Below are positions 24,228 to 33,422 of a stretch of 64,000 bases of DNA, piece by piece. The stretch comes from Yanghanlia sp047501535 (GTDB lineage Bacteria; Pseudomonadota; Gammaproteobacteria; Burkholderiales; Burkholderiaceae_B): positions 186,001 through 250,000 of the forward strand of contig NZ_JAZDRJ010000003.1 of the NCBI RefSeq assembly GCF_047501535.1, read 5' to 3'. Position 1 is the first letter of the stretch, and every line of letters begins with the position of its first letter. The notes beneath the pieces were generated by a model. That model was not told the DNA's origin and did not search any database. It saw only the letters and a program-made list of their open reading frames with translations. The position numbers were made by a program, and so were the translations under genes.

Positions 24228-24881
24228 TTAAGCGAGTCGTGGAGCCAAGGCCCGCAGGGATTCCAGTGTGCCAAACAAGACCAGGAGATCTTTGGCGTAA
24301 ACCACGTGATCAGCAGGCGGATGTGTGATGGCTTCGCTGCGGTGCTTAATCAATAGCACTTCCGGCATATCGCGGCCGCCATTCAGGAAGCTGGACAGCG
24401 GTTTACCATCAAGCCGATCGCTGACGCGGATTTCCACCACAAACTCCCCATTTCCTATTGGGATGTAGTCATTCACCATGGGGTAGCTCAAGGCTTGAGC
24501 GACACGTACACCCATTTCTTCTTCAGGGTGAATGACACGCGATACGCCTAGTTTGCTAAGAATGAGGTGTTGAGCGTGAGATGACGCCTTCACCCAAACA
24601 TTTTGAATGCCGAGCGTTTTGAGGTGCACGACACACAAGAGGCTGGCCTGGATGTTTTCGCCAATGGCAACCAGCACGACATCGTAGTGGTCGAGCCCCA
24701 GTTCTTCTATGGTTGCGCCGTCGGAGGCATCGGCAATGGCAGTGCGACTGAGCTTGTCTGCGTATTTTTCAATGATCTTTGAGTCGGCATCTACACCCAG
24801 AACCAGATGGCCCATTCGGATGAGTTCAAGGGAAGCAGCGGCCCCAAACCGGCCTAATCCAATGACGGCAAACTGTGCCAT
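24228..24881 (-). CDS. ktrA: Potassium uptake regulatory subunit KtrA (RCK protein)
   Basis: A 217-residue cytosolic protein starting at ATG 24881 (MAQFAVIGLGRFGAAASLEL). Residues 1-135 form the RCK_N Rossmann domain with the nucleotide motif GLGRFG. Residues about 140-217 form the RCK_C domain. In known Ktr systems an octameric KtrA ring binds ATP or ADP and gates KtrB. A longer open frame begins at 24929, but the family N-terminus fits the shorter start. It is the promoter-proximal gene of the ktrAB pair, divergent from the old yellow enzyme gene. Confidence 0.94.
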   Translation of the reverse strand: MAQFAVIGLGRFGAAASLELIRMGHLVLGVDADSKIIEKYADKLSRTAIADASDGATIEELGLDHYDVVLVAIGENIQASLLCVVHLKTLGIQNVWVKASSHAQHLILSKLGVSRVIHPEEEMGVRVAQALSYPMVNDYIPIGNGEFVVEIRVSDRLDGKPLSSFLNGGRDMPEVLLIKHRSEAITHPPADHVVYAKDLLVLFGTLESLRALAPRLA

Positions 24882-25001
24882 TTTATGTGTAAATCCTTGA
24901 GTTTTGATGGAAACAACAAGTAAGACCAAGATGCAGCGTGGCTCAAATTCTGGTAAAAACCCTTATATATGATTCTGAAAAATCAAATGCTGGCCTCACA
25001 T

Positions 25002-26087
25002 ATGACAAGCTTGTTTGACCCTATTCAAATGGGGGCAGTCTTTTTGCGCAACCGTGTCGTGATGGCTCCAATGACGCGCGCCCGTGTCGGCGACGGGCGA
25101 GTTCCAAATGACCTCATGCGGCTATATTACAGCCAACGTGCCAGTGCTGGGCTGATTCTAAGTGAAGCGACTTCCGTGTCGCCGCAAGGAGTGGGTTACG
25201 AAAACACGCCAGGAATCTGGTCGTCTGCACAGGTGGATGGCTGGCGCAAAATCACCAGTGCCGTCCACGATAAGGGCGGCAAAATATTTGTACAGCTGTG
25301 GCATGTAGGCAGAGTCTCCGACCCGGAACACCTGAACGGTGAAATCCCAGTTGCGCCTAGCGCCATCGCTTGCGAGGGCGATGGCAGTTTGCTGGCGCCC
25401 GAGCGTAACTATGTCACGCCGCGCGCTTTGCACACGGAAGAGATCCCCAGCATTGTGCAAGATTTCGCCGATGCGGCAGGCCACGCGCGCGACGCGGGGT
25501 TTGATGGGGTGGAAATCCATGCTGCAAATGGATATTTGATCGACCAATTCCTGCAGGATAGCACAAATAAGCGTCAGGATGATTACGGCGGCAGTGTTGA
25601 AAACCGGGCCCGTTTCCTTATGGAAATCGTTGATGCTTGCACTGGTGTTTGGGGGGCAGGGCGCATCGGCGTACATCTGTCACCTTATGGCAATTTGCAC
25701 GATATTCATGATTCCGACCCTGAATCCTTGTTTGGCCACGTGGCGCAAGAGCTCGGCCAACGCGGGGTCGGTTTTTTGTTTGTGCGTGAAGCGGCAGGCC
25801 GTGAGTATTTGACGGCTGAGCTACGGCGCAAGTTTGGTGGGTTTGTGATTGCCAACCAGGAATACACCTTGGAACGCGCTGAGCAGGCCATCAACGAAAG
25901 CCGGGCCGATGCGGTGGCATTTGGGCGGCTGTTCATTTCTAACCCCGATCTGGTGCGGCGTTTGAAAGACGGCATTGAGCTGCGCGATTGGGATACTTCT
26001 ACTTTCTACGGCAACGGTTCTGCGGGGTATGTGGATTATTCCTGCAGCGCTTGCAATGATGCACCCGCACTGAACGAAGTCGGATAA
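25002..26087 (+). CDS. NADH:flavin oxidoreductase, old yellow enzyme family (NemA-like)
   Basis: A 361-residue FMN-dependent ene-reductase; ATG 25002 (MTSLFDPIQMGAVFLRNRV) fits the family better than 24969. Substrate-binding His and Asn are in VEIHAANGYLIDQFL, followed by DYGGSVENRARF; the FMN-phosphate region is AFGRLFISNPDLVRRL. Such enzymes reduce activated alkenes, nitroesters or maleimides using NAD(P)H; the physiological substrate is unknown. The C-terminus ends in SCSACNDAPALNEVG with two close cysteines, which I do not recall as usual. It is a single gene with a terminator shared with yqeY. Confidence 0.9.
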   Translation: MTSLFDPIQMGAVFLRNRVVMAPMTRARVGDGRVPNDLMRLYYSQRASAGLILSEATSVSPQGVGYENTPGIWSSAQVDGWRKITSAVHDKGGKIFVQLWHVGRVSDPEHLNGEIPVAPSAIACEGDGSLLAPERNYVTPRALHTEEIPSIVQDFADAAGHARDAGFDGVEIHAANGYLIDQFLQDSTNKRQDDYGGSVENRARFLMEIVDACTGVWGAGRIGVHLSPYGNLHDIHDSDPESLFGHVAQELGQRGVGFLFVREAAGREYLTAELRRKFGGFVIANQEYTLERAEQAINESRADAVAFGRLFISNPDLVRRLKDGIELRDWDTSTFYGNGSAGYVDYSCSACNDAPALNEVG

Positions 26088-26112
26088 TTTGGAGTTATTG
26101 GCATGCAAGCCA

Positions 26113-26161
26113 TGAAAAACGGCAGGGAGCGCCAAGTTGAGCCGCTTCCTGCCGTTTTTCA
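26113..26161. terminator. Bidirectional terminator between the OYE gene and yqeY
   Basis: GAAAAACGGCAGG pairs with CCTGCCGTTTTTC around a loop that includes AGCG/CGCT. It has an A run on the left and a T run on the right, serving both converging genes. Confidence 0.88.
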
Positions 26162-26186
26162 TTGGTGCGCCTAAAAGCGCATAGCT

Positions 26187-26645
26187 TTACAAGAGGCGGG
26201 CCTTCACCTGGGCGGAGACAGCGGCCATGTCGGCGCGCCCTGCCAAGCGGGTTTTAAGCAAGCCCATCACTTTGCCCATGGCGGCCGGGCCTGTCACACC
26301 TTGAGCATGAACTTCTTCCAGTGCGGCTGTGATGGCGGCATCGACTTCAGCAGGCTCTGCGGCTTTAGGCAGGAATTCCTGTAATACGGCGATTTCGGCT
26401 TTTTCTTGTTCAGCGGTTTCCGTGCGACCGGCCTGTTCGTAGGCTGCAATGGATTCACGGCGCTGCTTGACCTGCTTTTCAAGAATGGCGGTGATGTCGG
26501 CGTCGGAGAGTTCCTGACGATCGTCGACTTCCTTTTGCTTGATTGCGGCCTGAATCAGGCGCAGGGTGCCAAGGCGGGCGCTATCGCGAGCGCGCATGGC
26601 ATCTTTAACGGCGTCGGAGAGTCGGGTCTTGAGCGTACTGCCCAT
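26187..26645 (-). CDS. GatB/YqeY domain protein
   Basis: A 152-residue protein from ATG 26645 (MGSTLKTRLSDAVKDAMRAR). It is the stand-alone YqeY family, an all-helical protein related to the tRNA-binding tail of amidotransferase GatB. Typical segments are LGTLRLIQAAIKQKEVDDR and the C-terminal MGKVMGLLKTRLAGRADM. Its role is unclear; an effect on tRNA amidation or binding has been proposed from homology. It lies 35 bases behind dnaE2 on the same strand and may be read through from the SOS mutasome operon. Many bacteria instead keep it beside rpsU and dnaG. Confidence 0.9.
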   Translation of the reverse strand: MGSTLKTRLSDAVKDAMRARDSARLGTLRLIQAAIKQKEVDDRQELSDADITAILEKQVKQRRESIAAYEQAGRTETAEQEKAEIAVLQEFLPKAAEPAEVDAAITAALEEVHAQGVTGPAAMGKVMGLLKTRLAGRADMAAVSAQVKARLL

Positions 26646-26680
26646 GGTGGTCTTCCTGTTTGGCTTCCAAAACATTGATT

Positions 26681-29600
26681 TTAATGGAAGTCTCGGCTGG
26701 AGGTGCGTAAGGCGCCAAGCAGGTGTGAGAGGTCTACCAAGCGGCGGGCGACCAAATGGCAGACGGATTGCTGCCGTTGCCAGACCCCATACACGCCCAA
26801 TAGCTGCGCACCTACCAACTCGGCATGCTGCTTCTCGGCCAGATCGGGGCGCACAATTACGTTGATATGACCACTTTCGTCTTCGAGTGTGACAAACACC
26901 ACGCCTTTGGCCGTGCCTGGGCGCTGGCGTGTCGTCACCAGACCGCAGGCGCGGGCCAGACGCCGGTCGGGCCAGTCTGCAAGCAATGTGTCGGCGGGAA
27001 CAAATTGTTGACGATGCAAGCGGGCGCGCAGCAAAGCCAGGGGGTGGCGCCTAAGAGTGAGGCCGGTTTTCTGGTAATCGCTGACAATATGTTCGCCTTC
27101 CGACATGGGAGGAAGAAGCGGGTGTTGCGCTTCATGGATAGGCGCTCCACGCAGCAGCCCCTTTGGCGCTTTCAGGGCAGATTGCCACTGTGCTTGCCGT
27201 CTGTCGCCGCTGAGGGCCTGAAGGGCGTTGGCGGCGGCCAAGGCATTCATTTCATGCCTGTCCAGGCTCGCTCGGGTGGCGAGATCTTGGGCCGAGGAGA
27301 AGGGCGAGCCTTGCCGGGCGTGTTCAATACGCCTGCTTGCCTGTTCAGATAACCCCGTGATTTGATTCAGGCCTAGCCGCACAGCGGGGGAAGGCGGGCG
27401 AGTCGACAATGCACTGGAGGGGTTGCCAGGGCGATCGGGCAGGGCGGGGTGAGCTCCGTAAGCAGCGGCTTCCAAGGTGGTTTCCCACCGGCTATGTTGA
27501 ACATCCACGGCGCGTACTTCAACGCCTTGACGCCGGGCCGCCTGAACCAACTGGCTGGGGGCGTAAAAGCCCATGGGTTGGGAATTCAGCAAGGCAGCCA
27601 GAAAGGCGGCAGGCTCATGGCATTTGAACCAGGCGCTGTAATAGGCCAGCTTGGCAAAGCTGGCGGCATGGCTTTCAGGGAAGCCATATTCCCCAAAGCC
27701 TTCCAATTGTTTGAAAATCTGTTCAGCAAAGTCTTTCTTGTAGCCGTTTTTCTTCATGCCTTGAAGCAAACGTTGGCGGAAACGCTCGACACTGCCCCGG
27801 CGCCGCCAAGCGGCCATGGCGCGGCGCAACTCATCGGCTTCGTCTGCGCTGAAATCCGCAGCCACCATGGCGATTTGCATGGCTTGCTCTTGGAAAATAG
27901 GAACGCCTAACGTGCGTTCCAGCACCTTCTGCAGTTTGGGGTAAGGCGGGCCGATGTCTTCCAGCCCTTGGCGACGACGCAGATACGGGTGAACCATGCC
28001 GCCTTGAATCGGGCCGGGCCGGACAATGGCCACTTGGACGACAAGGTCGTAGAACTTGCGAGGTTGCAAGCGGGGCAGCATGCTCATCTGAGCGCGAGAT
28101 TCGATCTGGAAAACGCCAATGGTGTCGGCCCGGCGAATCATCTCGAACGTGGCTGCATCGTCATTGGGAATGTCTTGCAAGGCGAAAGGGCGGCCCCGCT
28201 GTTGACTGGCTAATTGCAGACAGCGCTGTAAAACGCTGAGCATGCCCAACCCCAGGACATCGACCTTGAGCAGGCCCATGGCGTCGAGGTCGTCCTTATC
28301 CCACTGCACAATGCTGCGGTCGGGCATAGCGGCGTTTTCAATCGGCACCAGCCGGGAAAGCTTGCCGTGGGAGATGACAAACCCTCCGGGATGCTGAGAA
28401 AGGTGGCGCGGGAAACCTTTCAGCGTTTCGGTCAGGCTGGCCCACAGGCGGGTCTGGCGCTCCGGAAGAGGCAGGCCCTGGCTCTGGATTTTTTCAAAGA
28501 TATCTTTCTTGCCACTCCAGTAATGAAAAGACCGGGCGGTTTGATCGACGTGATCGGGGGGCACGCCCAACGCCTTGCCGACATCCCGCAATGCGCTGCG
28601 GTGCCGATAACTGATGGCGACTGCGGTTAGAGCGGAACGATCGCGCCCATAGCGCTGGTAAATGTATTGAATGACTTCTTCGCGGCGCTGGTGTTCAAAA
28701 TCAACGTCGATATCTGGAGGCTCGTTGCGTGCGCGGCTGATGAAACGCGCAAACAGGCTGTTGCCGCTGCTGGGGTCCACTTCGGTAATGCCCAGGCAGT
28801 AACACACGGCAGAGTTGGCGGCAGAACCGCGCCCCTGGCAGAGAATGCCGCGTTGACGCGCGAATTTAACGATGTCGTATACGGTGAGGAAGTAGGATTC
28901 GTAGGCGAGTTCGGCAATGATGGAAAGCTCGGTTTCCACTTGTTTGATTACCGCAGCGGGCACGCCTTCAGGGTAGCGGCGTTTGGCGCCGGCCAGGGCT
29001 TCGCGTCGCAGGTATTGGCGGGGAGTCAAGCCGGCAGGCACGATTTCTTTCGGGTATTGGTATTGAACGCGGATTTCGTCCAGGGAAAATTGGCAGAGCT
29101 GGCTGATTCTTAGGGTTTCTTGCAGCCATGGGCCAGGATACAAATTCGCTAACCGTAGGCGGCTGCGCAGGTGGCGCTCGGCATTGGGGTGCAGGTGCTC
29201 AATGATGCCGGTCACAGGCTGGTTGCGGCGAATCGCTGCCAGGGTGTCATGCAAGGGCTGGCGCGAACGGCGATGCATTTCCACGCCGCCCAGGGCAACC
29301 AGGGGCAAACCATGGCGCGCGCCCGCAGCGTGCAAAGTGGCTTGGTGGCGTGCGTCGGCTGACCCGTAATGCAGGGCGGCACCTAGCCACAGGCGCTGAG
29401 GAAACACGCCGGAAAGGGCGTGGAGGTGGGTGTCCAGGATTGTGGTGGGTGGGTCGTATTCCGGCTTGAAAATCACCAGGCAGTCGGACAGGCCGCGCAG
29501 ATGGGAAAACCCCACAGGCGGTTCGGCGATATCCGCCAGGCTCAGGCGGTATTCCCCTTTTGGGCTGCGCTGGCGCGCCAGGGTGATGATTTCAGACAAA

Positions 29601-29884
29601 TTCCCATAGCCGTTCAGGTTGCAGGCGAGCACGATGATCTGCATCCCTTCTTCCAACTGAAAACGGCTGCCGGTAATGAAATGCAGCGCGTGCCGTTGGG
29701 CCTCTTGGTGAGCCCGTACCACGCCCGCCAATGAGCATTCGTCGGCCAGCGCCAGCGCCTGGTAGCCCAGGCCGGCCGCACGTTGAATAAGCTCTTCAGG
29801 GTGGGAGGCGCCAGTCAGGAAGCTGAAGTTGGAAATGCAGTCCAGTTCGGCATAGGCGCTGAGAAAAGAAGGGAGCAGTTTCAT
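26681..29884 (-). CDS. dnaE2: Error-prone DNA polymerase DnaE2 (ImuC)
   Basis: A 1067-residue C-family polymerase, the usual DnaE2 size and shorter than replicative DnaE. The N-terminal PHP domain (1-210) reads AELDCISNFSFLTGASH; I recall His where this has Asp in many homologues. The polymerase acidic residues are present in EPPDIDVDFEHQRREEVI and LLKVDVLGLGMLSVL. Helix-hairpin-helix and OB-fold regions follow near the C-terminus. It performs translesion synthesis with ImuA and ImuB during the SOS response. It starts 27 bases after imuB. The operon has a perfect LexA box upstream of imuA. Confidence 0.95.
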   Translation of the reverse strand: MKLLPSFLSAYAELDCISNFSFLTGASHPEELIQRAAGLGYQALALADECSLAGVVRAHQEAQRHALHFITGSRFQLEEGMQIIVLACNLNGYGNLSEIITLARQRSPKGEYRLSLADIAEPPVGFSHLRGLSDCLVIFKPEYDPPTTILDTHLHALSGVFPQRLWLGAALHYGSADARHQATLHAAGARHGLPLVALGGVEMHRRSRQPLHDTLAAIRRNQPVTGIIEHLHPNAERHLRSRLRLANLYPGPWLQETLRISQLCQFSLDEIRVQYQYPKEIVPAGLTPRQYLRREALAGAKRRYPEGVPAAVIKQVETELSIIAELAYESYFLTVYDIVKFARQRGILCQGRGSAANSAVCYCLGITEVDPSSGNSLFARFISRARNEPPDIDVDFEHQRREEVIQYIYQRYGRDRSALTAVAISYRHRSALRDVGKALGVPPDHVDQTARSFHYWSGKKDIFEKIQSQGLPLPERQTRLWASLTETLKGFPRHLSQHPGGFVISHGKLSRLVPIENAAMPDRSIVQWDKDDLDAMGLLKVDVLGLGMLSVLQRCLQLASQQRGRPFALQDIPNDDAATFEMIRRADTIGVFQIESRAQMSMLPRLQPRKFYDLVVQVAIVRPGPIQGGMVHPYLRRRQGLEDIGPPYPKLQKVLERTLGVPIFQEQAMQIAMVAADFSADEADELRRAMAAWRRRGSVERFRQRLLQGMKKNGYKKDFAEQIFKQLEGFGEYGFPESHAASFAKLAYYSAWFKCHEPAAFLAALLNSQPMGFYAPSQLVQAARRQGVEVRAVDVQHSRWETTLEAAAYGAHPALPDRPGNPSSALSTRPPSPAVRLGLNQITGLSEQASRRIEHARQGSPFSSAQDLATRASLDRHEMNALAAANALQALSGDRRQAQWQSALKAPKGLLRGAPIHEAQHPLLPPMSEGEHIVSDYQKTGLTLRRHPLALLRARLHRQQFVPADTLLADWPDRRLARACGLVTTRQRPGTAKGVVFVTLEDESGHINVIVRPDLAEKQHAELVGAQLLGVYGVWQRQQSVCHLVARRLVDLSHLLGALRTSSRDFH

Positions 29885-29911
29885 GATTGAAAGGGGCGCG
29901 CAGACAAAACC

Positions 29912-31213
29912 TCAGGCAAACAAGCCGTGCAGAAACCAGCGTTCGCCGGTTTCGCGTTCACGGTAAAGCCAGTAGCGGGCGCCGTCAGGGTCTTCGGCGA
30001 TGAAGTAATCGCGCCGCTGATGCGGGCCGGTATACCAGCCGGTTTCAATGCGCTCTGGGCCTTGTACCAAGCGCAGCGGGCGGCCCTGATAGACGGGGCG
30101 TTCTTGGTGGACCTCTAAAAACCGAGGTTGAGGCAGCAACCAGAAAGGGCGCGGGTGTTCACCCACACTGGAAGGCAGGGCTTGAGACGCAGGCGGGGCC
30201 AGTTCTGCCGCCCAGGTGTTGGCCAGTTCAGGCAGGTGGTGGGCCAGGGGCCGTGGGCGACGTATGCCGTGGCGGCCCAGGCGTGCGACCAGCAGGTCGA
30301 GCAGGCGCTGTTCTTCCTGAGTGTGCCGGCCGGGGTCGGGGAACAGGGTGTCGCTGACAGGGGCGCGAGGGTGAGACGGCCCGGCGATCAGTTCCAGACG
30401 AATGGCGGGGCGCGGCAAGGCGCTATGCTGCAAGCGTTCCTTCAGCACCCGGTTGAAATCTTCCAAGCGCCAGGTGGCAGCAGAAAAGCGTAGATCAAGC
30501 TGTGTGGGCGGGCAGGCAAGCCGCCCTTTTTCGTGATGGAAGATTAGCCGGAAGTCGTGCAAAGCTTCTTGGCGGTGTTGCAGCCAACCGCACAAGGCCC
30601 GTAGCAAAGGCTGGCTGGCGGCCAGAAGCGCCGCGGATTGGTGAAGATGGAAGCTCGGCTCAAGCGACTGACGAAAGCGCTCGGGCGGCGCAAACCAAGA
30701 AAGCGTTTCAGGTTCTTGGGCGTAGGCGGTATCGAGCGCATGGACTAAGGCCGGGCTGCTGCGCTGCCGCAGCCCCTGACGGGGGAGTTGGCGAAGATCG
30801 CCCAAAGTTCGGCAAGCGATGCTTTCCAGCCATTGACGGTGCGGCAAGGCTTCCGGAAGACTGTGCACAGGTAAAAGGTTCAGCCTGCGGGCCAGGCTGC
30901 TGGGGCGCACCACCCGTTTATGGGTGAGGCGTGGCGCGCCCGCCAGCAGCCAGGCGCCGCTTGCAGAAGGCGCCATGCCAAGCTGAAGCGCCTGCGACAC
31001 GTGTTGTGCAGCGCCTTGGATACGGCGGCATAATTGCCGCACGCCGCCAAACAGCGAAAGGCTGGCGGAGACTTCCACCACAATAGAATTGGAGCGGAAG
31101 AAGGCAACCCGGGGGCTGTAACGCAGCATGGCATAGGCTAAGCGCTGCAAAGCTTGCCCCGTGTTTTCAGCTTGCGAGGCTTCAGGCCATTTCAGGCAGA
31201 TCCACAACAGCAT
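29912..31213 (-). CDS. imuB: ImuB, catalytically inactive Y-family polymerase homologue
   Basis: A 433-residue protein; the true start is ATG 31213 (MLLWICLKWPEASQA), which overlaps the end of imuA by 32 bases. A much longer open frame upstream only shadows imuA. The Y-family fold is recognisable (RVAFFRSNSIVVEVSASLSLFGG), but the N-terminus lacks the catalytic Asp of active DinB-type polymerases. The C-terminal region about 370-433 is well conserved in ImuB (RRDYFIAEDPDGARYWLYR). ImuB is the hub that links ImuA, DnaE2 and the beta clamp. The short length leaves room for only a brief C-terminal tail. Confidence 0.9.
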   Translation of the reverse strand: MLLWICLKWPEASQAENTGQALQRLAYAMLRYSPRVAFFRSNSIVVEVSASLSLFGGVRQLCRRIQGAAQHVSQALQLGMAPSASGAWLLAGAPRLTHKRVVRPSSLARRLNLLPVHSLPEALPHRQWLESIACRTLGDLRQLPRQGLRQRSSPALVHALDTAYAQEPETLSWFAPPERFRQSLEPSFHLHQSAALLAASQPLLRALCGWLQHRQEALHDFRLIFHHEKGRLACPPTQLDLRFSAATWRLEDFNRVLKERLQHSALPRPAIRLELIAGPSHPRAPVSDTLFPDPGRHTQEEQRLLDLLVARLGRHGIRRPRPLAHHLPELANTWAAELAPPASQALPSSVGEHPRPFWLLPQPRFLEVHQERPVYQGRPLRLVQGPERIETGWYTGPHQRRDYFIAEDPDGARYWLYRERETGERWFLHGLFA

Positions 31214-31865
31214 GTTGGTAGGCCCCCTTCCGATGAGAGGCGTACAGTTGAAGTGTAAGAGGGGCCGGACAGGCCGCACCCTGACGTTTGAGGATATGTA
31301 ATTGCAAGCCCTGGCGAACCGGTTGGATGGCCAAGCGCAGCACTGCCGTGCTGCTATGCCCGATAACGGTGGCCGGGCGCAGGAGAATGCATAAGGTTTC
31401 GCTTTGCCGGGCCAGTAATTGCAAGCGGCGCAAGCTGGCGCTGCGAAGAGGGTGTGCCCAGCAGAACACAGCGGCGCAACAGTTATGCCTGAGAATTTGT
31501 TCGGTGGCCCACAAGGCATCGGCGGTGTTGGACGGCTGCAGCCAGAGCAGGCGTTCGGGCGCCAACTGCCAATAGGCCCAGGCCTGAGTGCAGGGCGGGT
31601 GGGGCGGTTGCACTAAAGCAATACTGCGCTCAGGGGCTTGGCGGGCAAGCGCTGGGCGAAATAACTGTAGTTCACCACAGCCTGGCTGGTTCGGCATGAC
31701 TTCAATGAGTTGCCCTACGGGCCAGCCCCGGCCTGGCAGGGCGTTATCGAGCAGAGGATAACCAGTAGGCACGGTGGGGCCTGCCGGGCGGGCGACCTGG
31801 GTGGCGCGCCATAAGGCAGGGTGAATATGTTCAGGGTGCCGAAGCAGAAAGTCGGAATGTGCCAT
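31182..31865 (-). CDS. imuA: ImuA, SulA/RecA-like mutasome subunit
   Basis: A 227-residue cytosolic protein of the ImuA family (also annotated as SulA-like), with a RecA-like core: VPTGYPLLDNALPGRGWPVG near residue 32 and the following IEVMPNQPGCGELQL, a degenerate Walker A region. ImuA is needed for DnaE2-dependent mutagenesis and interacts with ImuB. It is the first gene of imuA-imuB-dnaE2. The LexA box 24 bases before its start codon indicates direct SOS control. Confidence 0.9.
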   Translation of the reverse strand: MAHSDFLLRHPEHIHPALWRATQVARPAGPTVPTGYPLLDNALPGRGWPVGQLIEVMPNQPGCGELQLFRPALARQAPERSIALVQPPHPPCTQAWAYWQLAPERLLWLQPSNTADALWATEQILRHNCCAAVFCWAHPLRSASLRRLQLLARQSETLCILLRPATVIGHSSTAVLRLAIQPVRQGLQLHILKRQGAACPAPLTLQLYASHRKGAYQHAVVDLPEMA

Positions 31866-31888
31866 GTCAATACAATCATTAAGTATTA

Positions 31889-31904
31889 CTGTATAAATAT
31901 ACAG
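31889..31904 (-). promoter_or_regulatory. LexA operator (SOS box) of imuA-imuB-dnaE2
   Basis: CTGTATAAATATACAG matches CTGT-N8-ACAG exactly and is palindromic apart from the centre. It lies 24 bases before the imuA ATG and 72 bases before the divergent hydrolase start, so it might affect both promoters. Confidence 0.92.
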
Positions 31905-31975
31905 TAATTATATTTAGGCGGACAAATTGCCGGCCCAAAGTAAAATGGACGTTGCGATTTCTACTTTTCCTCCCC

Positions 31976-32632
31976 ATGCCTGATATTGATTTTTCCGAGA
32001 CGCTGGCGCTGATTCCCAAGGAAGACAAGCCCAACCTGTTGTTTGTGTTGTTGCATGGCGAGTCCGCCGGGCCTGAGCAGCTTTACCCTTTGGTGGAAGC
32101 GCTTAAGAAAGCGTTTCCCCTGGCGTTGATCATTCTGCCGCCTGCGGAGGATGAATCGCGTCTGGACGAACTGGCTGCATTCGTGCGTAAAGTTCAAGGG
32201 CATTACAAAGTGTCAGGCGAACAGACTGCGCTGGCGGGGTTTTCACAAGGGGCGCGCATGGCACTGGAAACCAGCCGTCTGCACGCCGACCTTGCCGGGC
32301 GGGTGCTGGCTTTTTCAGGGCTGTATCAAGAAACACCGAGCGCGCTGCCCGAAACCACCATGATTCACTTCTTTCATGGGGCTGACGACCTTCTTCTGCC
32401 TTTGCGAGAAGTCGAAACCTTGTTGCAACACTTGGGGGAAATCCAGGCTGATGTCACCGTAGATGTGGCTTCGCAAGTTGGGCACGAACTGCATCCGGCC
32501 TTGATTGAACAGGCCGTTATCCGCTTACAAACCTGCGTGCCATTGCGTAGCTGGAAAGAAGCCTATGGCCAACTGGTTGAAAGCCCCCGCGAGGAAGAGG
32601 GCGGTGGCTCAGAGCCGCCCACACTGCATTAA
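31976..32632 (+). CDS. Alpha/beta hydrolase, YpfH-like carboxylesterase
   Basis: A 218-residue cytosolic serine hydrolase of the phospholipase/carboxylesterase class. ATG 31976 (MPDIDFSETLALIP) is preferred to 31952 because the extra residues are not family-like. The nucleophile elbow is LAGFSQGARMAL; the acid is the Asp in FFHGADDLLLPL and the base the His in QVGHELHP. An oxyanion segment VLLHGESAG is also seen. Substrates of the family are short esters; the physiological one is unknown. It is divergent from imuA and shares its SOS-box-containing promoter region. Confidence 0.88.
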   Translation: MPDIDFSETLALIPKEDKPNLLFVLLHGESAGPEQLYPLVEALKKAFPLALIILPPAEDESRLDELAAFVRKVQGHYKVSGEQTALAGFSQGARMALETSRLHADLAGRVLAFSGLYQETPSALPETTMIHFFHGADDLLLPLREVETLLQHLGEIQADVTVDVASQVGHELHPALIEQAVIRLQTCVPLRSWKEAYGQLVESPREEEGGGSEPPTLH

Positions 32633-32638
32633 ACGTTA

Positions 32639-33415
32639 TTACGCTGGCAGGACTGGCCAGTCGTGACGCTCCACCGGCGTGCCGGTGGTGTCGTAAGTGG
32701 TTTCGCTGAAGATGCCTTTGCCATCGGCGTCCAGGGCAATGATGGTGGAGCACCGCGTGCCGTAGGCTGGGCTGACAATGAAAATACTGCTCAACAGCCT
32801 TTCCATCTCCAGAGAAAGGCCGGTGCTGGGTAGCGCGTGGTCTTCAGGCTGCACGCCGTCGCGCAGCGTTTCGTAAATAGGTTCCAGCTCAAGTTCTCTG
32901 CCCGCCGGTGTCAGCGCATCGAGACGGCTGCGCAGGCGTTCCACTTTTGGCCACGGAGTGTCCAGCGCATGATTCGATAAAGCATAACGGCCCGCTGCCA
33001 AAGCGACGGGCCCCGTGCTGGCGGCATGGTTCCCCACATACCAGGCATGCGCGCCCTGGCCCACAATCAGATTGAATCCGTTGTAGTGGTTCGCCCTTGA
33101 ATGTATATATTTTGTATATTCTTCTGGGGAGGCGTCGTTCTGCAGAAAATGGCTGACCAAATGCCCCCGGCTTTCCAAGCCGTCGCGTTGTGCGCCGGGG
33201 TCGCGGAAGTTAGTCAGCAACGCCCAACGCTGCTGACTGCGGCTTAACCCCAACCAGGTGCCACCGGCAGTGAGATCGCGCCCGGCAATCACCTCGGGGG
33301 CTTCCGGCCAAGGGCGTGCAGTCAGAGCCGCTCTTTCATGAAACTCGTCGCGATTCGCGGCGATGAAAACTGGCCAGTGGGGGTGCGCCCCAAGGCTGAG
33401 ATAAGCAATACACAT
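32639..33415 (-). CDS. NRDE family protein (TANGO2 homologue)
   Basis: A 258-residue protein from ATG 33415 beginning MCIAYLSLGAHPHWPVFIAA. The name-giving motif is AANRDEFHERAALTARPW, followed by GRDLTAGGTWLGLSRSQQRW. It is a member of the Ntn-hydrolase-like NRDE/TANGO2 family with Cys2 at the N-terminus. Function is unsettled; haem handling and esterase roles have been proposed for homologues. It lies seven bases behind the PbpG-type gene on the same strand, so the two are probably cotranscribed. It converges with the hydrolase gene with six bases between stops. Confidence 0.9.
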   Translation of the reverse strand: MCIAYLSLGAHPHWPVFIAANRDEFHERAALTARPWPEAPEVIAGRDLTAGGTWLGLSRSQQRWALLTNFRDPGAQRDGLESRGHLVSHFLQNDASPEEYTKYIHSRANHYNGFNLIVGQGAHAWYVGNHAASTGPVALAAGRYALSNHALDTPWPKVERLRSRLDALTPAGRELELEPIYETLRDGVQPEDHALPSTGLSLEMERLLSSIFIVSPAYGTRCSTIIALDADGKGIFSETTYDTTGTPVERHDWPVLPA

Positions 33416-33422
33416 AAAAAAA

